Source: Chloroflexota bacterium (GTDB lineage Bacteria; Chloroflexota; Anaerolineae; Anaerolineales; Villigracilaceae). From it: a stretch of DNA of 10,000 nucleotides. Of the stretch, positions 1 to 6,032 are shown in pieces. Below the pieces are notes generated by a model. The model did not search any database and was not told the DNA's origin. It worked only from the letters and a program-made list of their open reading frames with translations. A program made the position numbers and the translations under genes. The first letter of the stretch is position 1; each line of letters begins with the position of its first letter. The stretch is taken from contig JAIWOB010000007.1 of NCBI GenBank assembly GCA_020217065.1, positions 1 to 10,000 on the forward strand. The letters are read 5' to 3'.

Positions 1-684
1 CGCTGGCTCGAAGAAATCAAGCGCCGCGCGCCGCTGGAAGACGGAGAGTGGGCGCTGGACGCCGGCAGCGGCACCGGGCTGCTCTCGGTGAAGTTTGGAG
101 AGCAAATCCGAGGGCGGGTCTTGGGTCTTGAACCTTCGCCCGCCATGCTGCGCCAGGCGCGGCAAAGACAAAAACCGGACAACGTCTTCTGGGCGCAGGG
201 CGTATCCGAAGCCCTGCCTTTTGCCGGCGAGTCGCTCAGGGCGGTCTTTCTCTCGCAGGTGTGGCATCATCTGCAAAGCCCGCAAGAGGCGGCAAAAGAG
301 TTTTTCCGCTGTCTCAAAAACGGCGGAGGGTTGTTCATCAAAACGTATTCCCATGACCAGATTCGCGCGCGCTGGGATTTGCAGGTTGTCTTTCCCGAGT
401 TGATGCCGTTCATGCTGAACGTCTATCCCGATAAACAGGATTTCGAACTCCTGCTGAAACAAGTTGGGTTTCGCTCGGTGACCTTTCTCTCTTCGCAGCG
501 CGAAAACTTCATTCGTCCTTCTCAACTTCTGGTTTTTCTGCGCGAAAAAGTCTGGTCCATGTTTTCCTTTCTAACCCCGCAGCAGGCGGCGGCGGGAGAA
601 GCGCGGCTGAAAGCGCTGGCGGCGGACGGCGACGCGCCGGCGCCTTATCCTGAGTTCGAATTTTTGGTGATTGCATTAAAATAA
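1..684 (+). CDS. Class I SAM-dependent methyltransferase, 5'-truncated by window edge
   Basis: The frame is open from base 1, giving 227 visible residues; the true start lies upstream. The GTG at 88 is not the start, because it would remove the SAM-binding glycine loop. That loop, LDAGSGTG, is at visible residues 19-26. It is followed by the acidic ribose-binding residue (Glu44 in LGLEPSPAML), a motif around SEALPF (69-74) and VWHHL (87-91), the usual layout of the Methyltransf_11/UbiE-like superfamily. The protein transfers a methyl group from S-adenosylmethionine to an acceptor that the sequence does not identify; small molecules are the usual substrates of this type. No membrane segment or signal peptide is visible. 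The C-terminal third is variable and matches no subfamily I can name. It ends 19 bases before the sensor gene on the same strand, so co-transcription is likely, but a role in the signalling genes downstream is unproven. Confidence 0.88.
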   Translation, partial: RWLEEIKRRAPLEDGEWALDAGSGTGLLSVKFGEQIRGRVLGLEPSPAMLRQARQRQKPDNVFWAQGVSEALPFAGESLRAVFLSQVWHHLQSPQEAAKEFFRCLKNGGGLFIKTYSHDQIRARWDLQVVFPELMPFMLNVYPDKQDFELLLKQVGFRSVTFLSSQRENFIRPSQLLVFLREKVWSMFSFLTPQQAAAGEARLKALAADGDAPAPYPEFEFLVIALK

Positions 685-688
685 TGGC

Positions 689-694
689 AAGGAG
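689..694 (+). promoter_or_regulatory. Shine-Dalgarno for the Cache-HAMP sensor gene
   Basis: AAGGAG lies 9 bases before the ATG at 704. It is a near-perfect anti-16S match at normal spacing and fixes the start of the sensor gene. It is much stronger than anything before the transporter gene (2402) or the cyclase gene (6033). Confidence 0.8.
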
Positions 695-703
695 AAATCG
701 CTC

Positions 704-2395
704 ATGTTTCGCTGGCTTACTTCTGGCTTACTCTTGCGTATCCTGTCCGCGTTGTTAATTGTCTCCATTGCGCCGATTTACGTCATTATCACGTTTTCAC
801 AGCAAATCTACCGCGAAACCCAGTCGGAAGTGGTGACCGAAAGCAAAAGGGCGCTGGACGCCAAATCCACCCAGGGGCTGGAGGCGCGCGCCATTGCGGC
901 GGCAAATTCTGTGGCGGCATTCCTGCAAAATCGCGAAAACGAATTGCGTTTCCTCGCGCAGCAGCCCCCCGACGCAGAAACCTACCTGACGTTTGGCGAA
1001 GCGCAAAGCGGAGATTTATGGACCATCGCCAGCGACGGGCTGGAAAAGCGTTTTAAAATGCCCATCTACCGCGAAATTGCCTTTGTAGACCTGGAGGGGC
1101 GCGAACAAGTCAAGGTCAGCAACGTCTGCGAAACCTATCCTTTCGACTGTAAAATGAAACGGGACGACAATCTGCTGGATGTCAGCAAACCCGCCAACAC
1201 CCTATACAAGAGCGAAACGTATTTTTCCGACAGCCGCGCCCTCAAGAAAGGGGAAGCGTTGATTGGTTCGTTTATCGGCTTTCATCTTCCCCCGGAAGTG
1301 GCTTACGCCAGCGCCCAATACCGCCCCGGAGAACGCTATCGCGGCTTGCTGCGCCTGGCTGCCCCGGTCTTTGAGAACGGAAAGCGCGTCGGGACTCTGG
1401 TCATGGCGGTCGAAGCGCTGCATTTGATGGAATTCACCGCTCACATCGCCCCCTCCAATCCCGTCCCGCAAGCGGAGATTGACCCCCGCGAGGCGGATTT
1501 CTCTTACATGATTAATCCCCAGGGATGGGCAATCAGCCACCCGCGCCACTTCAATATTTACGGCGTGGACGAAAACGGAGTCCCCGTAAAAGGCATCAGC
1601 GCCGAAGACCAGAACGAGCAGGATAATCTGTACCGTCCGGGCAATCTTTCCCAAATGGGCTTTATTGACCCCGCCTTTCCAGAATTGGTCGCGCGCAACC
1701 AAAAAGGCGGGAACGGTCTGCTGTGGGCAAGACCCTGGTATCAAAAAGAAGGCGGCAGCGTATACACGGCGGACGGCTCGCCTGAAGCGGGCTCGACAGC
1801 GATGGCTTGGGAGCAGCGCGAACGCGTCCTGGTATACGCCACCATCCCCTATTATGGCGGACAGTACAACACGCCCGCCGGTTTCGGGCTGGTCATCCTC
1901 AGCGCCGACGGCGCGCGTTTGCACGTAGACGCCGAAGTCCTCAGCAAGCAATTTGACAATAAATTACAAGACTTGAGCGAATTTTCTTTTCAACTGACCC
2001 TCATTACGCTGGCGGGGGTTGCGCTGCTGGCTGTGCTGCTGGCGCGCACCATTGTCTCGCCAATTCTCAGCCTGACGAACGTCTCGAAGTTAATCGAAGC
2101 CGGTCACTGGCATAAGGTGGACATTGCCCGCCTGGAGAAACTCGGCGGCGGTGGCGCGGAAGTGGGACAGTTGGCGAGAGTCTTCGCCTCGATGACGCGG
2201 CAGGTGTACGTCCGCGAAACCGACCTCCGTAAGCAGGTCGAAGGGTTGAAGATTGTCATTGACGAAGCCAAACGCAAGAAAGCGGTGGAGGAAATTACCG
2301 ACAGCGAATTCTTCCAAAGCCTCAGCGAACGCGCCGCCCAAATCCGCCGGCGGCAGCGTCCTTCCCCGCAGGCTCCAGACGCAAAGCAAAGTTAG
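704..2395 (+). CDS. Membrane sensor: Cache-type extracytoplasmic domain plus HAMP, no output domain
   Basis: This 563-residue protein has a first membrane helix at about 10-32, a large extracytoplasmic region at about 33-426, a second helix at about 427-448 and a HAMP domain at about 449-503 that begins with the typical ARTIVSPI. The extracytoplasmic part looks like a double Cache sensor: a first lobe with IAFVDLEGREQVKVS, and a second lobe with YMINPQGWAISHPRH, which resembles the 'DpdG...HP' strand pattern. Its only two cysteines, Cys142 and Cys149, lie in this region and could form a disulfide. After HAMP there is a coiled-coil-like helix (about 503-530) and a short tail, AVEEITDSEFFQSLSERA. 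I recall similar tails in cyanobacterial and Chloroflexota HAMP proteins linked to cyclases, but did not verify this. No kinase, methyl-accepting, GGDEF or cyclase domain follows, so the signal must pass to a partner. The gene lies 6 bases upstream of the transporter gene, with the adenylate cyclase gene next. The ligand is unknown. Confidence 0.85.
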   Translation: MFRWLTSGLLLRILSALLIVSIAPIYVIITFSQQIYRETQSEVVTESKRALDAKSTQGLEARAIAAANSVAAFLQNRENELRFLAQQPPDAETYLTFGEAQSGDLWTIASDGLEKRFKMPIYREIAFVDLEGREQVKVSNVCETYPFDCKMKRDDNLLDVSKPANTLYKSETYFSDSRALKKGEALIGSFIGFHLPPEVAYASAQYRPGERYRGLLRLAAPVFENGKRVGTLVMAVEALHLMEFTAHIAPSNPVPQAEIDPREADFSYMINPQGWAISHPRHFNIYGVDENGVPVKGISAEDQNEQDNLYRPGNLSQMGFIDPAFPELVARNQKGGNGLLWARPWYQKEGGSVYTADGSPEAGSTAMAWEQRERVLVYATIPYYGGQYNTPAGFGLVILSADGARLHVDAEVLSKQFDNKLQDLSEFSFQLTLITLAGVALLAVLLARTIVSPILSLTNVSKLIEAGHWHKVDIARLEKLGGGGAEVGQLARVFASMTRQVYVRETDLRKQVEGLKIVIDEAKRKKAVEEITDSEFFQSLSERAAQIRRRQRPSPQAPDAKQS

Positions 2396-2401
2396 GCGCA
2401 G

Positions 2402-5400
2402 ATGAAACGCTGGCTGGGCAATCTGTTGTCGGTTGCGCCGGGCGAAGGGCAAAAAACCTTCCTGCTCTACTTGCTGCACCTGCTCTTTTATCTAGGGCTG
2501 ATGTGGGGCGACGCCGCCCGCGAAACCCTCTTTCTTTCGGCGTGGTCTGCGGACGACCTGGCTTTTGTCTTTGTCGCCTACGCCTTCGCCGGTTTCCTGA
2601 TGGGTCTCGCCTACACCCTGGCGGCAGACCGCATCAGCAATGGGCTGCTGCTCAAATTGACGATGGGGGTCATGATTGTTTGGCTGATTTCAGTGAGAAT
2701 TCTGCTGGAAACCAACGGCGGACCGCGCGGCGCGGTATATCCCTATTTTTATTTGGCTTACAGCGCTTTCCGCGACGTTTCCACAATGCACATCCTGGTT
2801 TACATCAACGACTTTTACGACACGCGCGCCTCCAAACGCGCCCTGCCCTTAATGCTTTCAGCGGGAATCGCAGGCGGAACCCTTGCGGGCTTCACCGCCG
2901 ATTCGCTGCGGCGCGTGGTGGGACTTGAAAATACCCCCCTTGTTTGGGCGGCGGTTCTGCTTTTGTGTTTTCTGGTGATGTTCTTCATAGAACGCCGCCT
3001 GACCGACGACCTGGCTCAAATCGAAGGTCTGCGCCAGAAAGCCTTATCGGCGCCGGGCAAGCGCGCTGGAAAAGGCGGATTCCAGAATCTTTTGGAAGGT
3101 TTTTCCTTTATTCGCCAATCGGGATTGCTGCGCGGGTTGTCGGCTGCGACTTTCCTCATGGTTATCCTGATGAACCTGCTCATCTACCAGTCGAGCCGCG
3201 AATTTGCCCTTCAATTTGCGGGCAATTCCAACGGACTTTTCAATTTTTACGGGGTCTTGGGCGGTATTTCAAACATCGGCGGTCTGCTGGCGCAGTCTCT
3301 CCTGCTCAGCCGCCTCGTCAACTGGTTTGGCGTCGGGACAATGAATTTGTTTTTCCCCATCGCCACATTCAGCGCGGCAACGTTCATCAACCTCCTGCCT
3401 GGCATGGGCAGCGCGGTCTTTGCCCGTCTCACGCACAGCGTACTCAAACAAACCTTCCGCAATCCGCTGGACGCCATGCTCTATAACAGCGTCCCGCTCA
3501 ACAGCAAAACCCGCGCGCGCGGTTTCATTGGAGGATTCATCGTCCCGCTTGGGACGCTGGCGGCGGGAGCGCTTATCCTTGTTGTGAAATCTCAGATTTT
3601 AATAGGCGGCATGGTCGCCGCCATGAGCGTGGGGCTGGCTTTCCTTTATGTCATCGTCATGTTCAACGTGCGGCGCGAATATGGGCGTTCAATGACCCGC
3701 CTCCTGGCGGGCGACGAAATCGCCCTCTTCAATCAAGACCCCTCCGAAGCCTTGCCGCCCGACCCCGCGACGGCAGCCTGGCTGCGCGGGAAATTGCAAA
3801 GCCTGCCCGCCGAGCCAGCCGCCGACGGTCAAGCGGTCTTTATCAGCCAAATTCTCTATGACATGGATTCCCGCGCCGCCTTGCCTCTCCTCCTCGAAAC
3901 CATCGCGCGGCGCGGAGCGTTTTATAAAAAAGGCGTTATCGAACTGCTGGACCAAGTCAGCCTCAATCATCCCGATTTTCTGAGCCTTTGCCAGCGCAGT
4001 CTGGACGACGCCGAGCCGTTAACCCGCCACGCCGCGGCGCGCGCCCTGCTCAACTTCATCGAGCGGAAAAACGCCGCGCAAGAAGAGAGCGGAAATCCAT
4101 CTCTGTTGAATGCCCTGTATGACCGCCTAAACGAACTTGAACTAGAAGAGCAAACCCGTCTGGTAGTCCTTCTGCTTCAGCATGGGTCGCCGGAACAACA
4201 GGAACATGCCAGCCGGCGGCTTGACGCATGGCTGCAAAGCGCCGCGCAAAGCGGCAGTTCCAACAGCGAAGACCCGCAGACCTTCGCCGCAGGGTTGATA
4301 GCGCTGATGGAAGACGAAAGGCTGCGCCGCAAACGCTTATATGGAAACGGCTTCGAAAGCCTGCCCGCCCTCCGCCGCAGAATTGCCGCCGCGCCCAGCC
4401 GCCTCAAAGACCTCGTCGGCGCTGCGCTGGAAAATCCCGCTTCGCATCTTCGCCGCCAGTTAATCCCCTGCCTGGCGCGTCAATGCAAATATATTCATTG
4501 GGACGAAACCCATTGGGCGGCGGCGTCCCTGCTGAAACTGCTCGAAGACCCCGAAGAAGAAATTCGCCTCTCTGTGGTGGAAGAATTGCAGGCGCAAGCC
4601 GGCGTCATCCCCCTCAAGCCCGTTCTCTGGCAGGCGTTGAACGACCCCTCTTTGGCGGTGCGGCGTTTGGCTTGCAAGCTTCCCCTGCGCCTGACTTTTT
4701 CCGCCCTGCGAACGCTGCGCGGCTGCCTGGACGTTTCCGCCGCGCAAAACGCTCCCTACCGCGCAGAGAGCGCTCTTTATTTATTGATTCAATCGGGGCA
4801 GCGGGGACTGCGCGCCTCGTTGGGAAAGATGGTCGAATTGTTGACGCGCGATACATACTGGCTCACCCTGCAAGGCTTGGCGGCGCGCGACCTGGCGCTC
4901 GCCAAAGACCCGCCGCAGCCGGGCGCCCGGCTGATATATGAAGCGTTTCGCAACTTTTCCGATTCCGTGATGGAACGCATCTTCTGGCTGTTGAGCGCCG
5001 ACAGCGGCGAAGAAGAGGTCCAGGCGGTGCGACGCGCCCTGCCTTCCGCCGACCCCGCCGAGCGGGCAAACGCCGCCGAAGCGCTCGAAGCCACCCTGCC
5101 TCCCCTGACGGCGCGTCAGTTGACCCATCTCCTGGACGGCTCTCCTCCCTCTCAAATTCTCGAATGCGCCCAAAAGGAATTAGGCTTGCGCCCGCCTTTA
5201 TTAATTGAAACCCTGCAAAACGCCTGGACTCAATTAAGCCTCGACGATACCCGCCCGGCGATACCAGCCCGCCTGCAAGTTTTCTATGCGGATGGATGGC
5301 TGACGGCGGCTGCCATCCATCTGTTGAGCGGGGCGCAAAGCGCGGGGCTTTCCCTCCCTCCCGACACGCTGCGCCGCGCCCTGCTTTCCACCCTGGAGAC

Positions 5401-5986
5401 CGAAACCCGCCCCCATGTAGCGGAGGCTGCGCGGCAGGCGTTGTCGCGCCTCAGCCAGAACGCGAAGGAAAACGATATGTCTTTCACCCAGCCTCTTTCC
5501 CTTATCGAAAAGGTCATCTTCCTCAAGGAAGCGCCTTTCTTCAGCGAACTGTCCCTGCAAGAACTTTCCGTCCTGGCGGGCATCAGCGAAGAAGTCAGTT
5601 ACCCAGCCGAGCATAAGATATTCTCGCAAGGCGACAACACCAAATCCCTGTATCTTGTCGTGCGCGGCAGGGTTTCCGTTCAGCAGCAGACTCGCAGCGG
5701 CTCCATCGTGCGCTTAAAAGTCCTGGGGGCGAAAAACTACTTCGCCGAGACTTCCCTTTTCGACGGCGCGCCGCATCAAGCGGATGTGGTGACGATTGAA
5801 CCGGTGGACATCCTGCTGATTCGTCAATCCACGCTCTTCGCCCTCATCCGCCGCCGCCCCGATATTGGTCTGTCTTTGCTTAAGGCGCTCAGCCAGCGTT
5901 TACGCGAAACCTACGCTCAGGTGGCTCAAAGCGAGCGCGCCAAGCCACAGAAGTTAATGAACTTATACGATAAGATGGAACAGTGA
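2402..5986 (+). CDS. Npt/MFS-like transporter fused to HEAT repeats and a C-terminal cyclic-nucleotide-binding domain
   Basis: This 1194-residue protein has three parts. Residues about 18-425 are a polytopic membrane domain of roughly 10-12 helices. The stretch NDFYDTRASKRALPLMLSAG (136-155) and the glycine-rich helix after it resemble the ATP/ADP translocase-like (Npt/TLC) branch of the major facilitator superfamily. Residues about 470-1020 are alpha-helical repeats of HEAT type, for example ALNDPSLAVRRLACKL (745-760) and LEDPEEEIRLSVVEELQA (714-731). Residues about 1033-1165 are a Crp-like cyclic-nucleotide-binding domain with the usual beta-roll entry (EAPFFSELSLQEL, then IFSQGDNTKSLYLVVRGRV). 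No DNA-binding helix-turn-helix follows, so it is a regulatory domain and not a transcription factor. The phosphate-binding cassette is FAETSLFDGAPHQAD (1114-1128): Ala1115 replaces Gly, and His1125 replaces the Arg that normally holds the cyclic phosphate. The substrate is unknown; nucleotide exchange is possible by homology but not shown. The start has no strong ribosome site and sits 6 bases after the sensor stop, which suggests translational coupling. Confidence 0.85.
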   Translation: MKRWLGNLLSVAPGEGQKTFLLYLLHLLFYLGLMWGDAARETLFLSAWSADDLAFVFVAYAFAGFLMGLAYTLAADRISNGLLLKLTMGVMIVWLISVRILLETNGGPRGAVYPYFYLAYSAFRDVSTMHILVYINDFYDTRASKRALPLMLSAGIAGGTLAGFTADSLRRVVGLENTPLVWAAVLLLCFLVMFFIERRLTDDLAQIEGLRQKALSAPGKRAGKGGFQNLLEGFSFIRQSGLLRGLSAATFLMVILMNLLIYQSSREFALQFAGNSNGLFNFYGVLGGISNIGGLLAQSLLLSRLVNWFGVGTMNLFFPIATFSAATFINLLPGMGSAVFARLTHSVLKQTFRNPLDAMLYNSVPLNSKTRARGFIGGFIVPLGTLAAGALILVVKSQILIGGMVAAMSVGLAFLYVIVMFNVRREYGRSMTRLLAGDEIALFNQDPSEALPPDPATAAWLRGKLQSLPAEPAADGQAVFISQILYDMDSRAALPLLLETIARRGAFYKKGVIELLDQVSLNHPDFLSLCQRSLDDAEPLTRHAAARALLNFIERKNAAQEESGNPSLLNALYDRLNELELEEQTRLVVLLLQHGSPEQQEHASRRLDAWLQSAAQSGSSNSEDPQTFAAGLIALMEDERLRRKRLYGNGFESLPALRRRIAAAPSRLKDLVGAALENPASHLRRQLIPCLARQCKYIHWDETHWAAASLLKLLEDPEEEIRLSVVEELQAQAGVIPLKPVLWQALNDPSLAVRRLACKLPLRLTFSALRTLRGCLDVSAAQNAPYRAESALYLLIQSGQRGLRASLGKMVELLTRDTYWLTLQGLAARDLALAKDPPQPGARLIYEAFRNFSDSVMERIFWLLSADSGEEEVQAVRRALPSADPAERANAAEALEATLPPLTARQLTHLLDGSPPSQILECAQKELGLRPPLLIETLQNAWTQLSLDDTRPAIPARLQVFYADGWLTAAAIHLLSGAQSAGLSLPPDTLRRALLSTLETETRPHVAEAARQALSRLSQNAKENDMSFTQPLSLIEKVIFLKEAPFFSELSLQELSVLAGISEEVSYPAEHKIFSQGDNTKSLYLVVRGRVSVQQQTRSGSIVRLKVLGAKNYFAETSLFDGAPHQADVVTIEPVDILLIRQSTLFALIRRRPDIGLSLLKALSQRLRETYAQVAQSERAKPQKLMNLYDKMEQ
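5464..5479 (+). promoter_or_regulatory. Candidate internal ribosome site and ATG for a stand-alone cNMP-binding product
   Basis: GAAGGA (5464-5469) lies 7 bases before an in-frame ATG (5477-5479), which is codon 1026 of the transporter gene. Initiation here would give a soluble 169-residue protein consisting of the cyclic-nucleotide-binding domain alone. The ATG falls in the linker between the HEAT repeats and that domain. The sequence and spacing are directly visible; use as a start is inference. It may instead be a relic of a fusion between two genes, or chance. Confidence 0.35.
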
Positions 5987-6032
5987 CGTTTTTGCAACGT
6001 AAAATTTCGCCGCTCAGGGGCGTCTGGCAGTC

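Noticed and set aside
1202..1951. Long open frame on the - strand (249 codons) inside the sensor gene
   Set aside because: It is entirely antisense to a gene with clear Cache-HAMP features and a strong ribosome site. Its translation shows no recognisable domain and looks like a GC-driven shadow.
704..2395. Histidine kinase or chemoreceptor for the Cache-HAMP protein
   Set aside because: The protein stops about 60 residues after HAMP, with no H-box, ATPase motifs or methyl-accepting coiled coil.
4228..4941. Open frame on the + strand (237 codons) inside the HEAT region
   Set aside because: The Arg/Pro-rich translation is typical of a wrong frame in GC-rich DNA, and the overlapping transporter frame is continuous and domain-consistent.
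5477..5986. Crp/Fnr-type transcription factor as the C-terminal part of the transporter
   Set aside because: After the beta-roll and one helix the protein ends with about 30 polar residues; there is no helix-turn-helix.
5986..6000. Inverted repeat ACGTT-N5-AACGT after the transporter stop, considered as a terminator or operator
   Set aside because: The stem is only 5 bp and AT-containing, has no T-run after it, and lies inside an apparent operon. It is weak enough to be chance.
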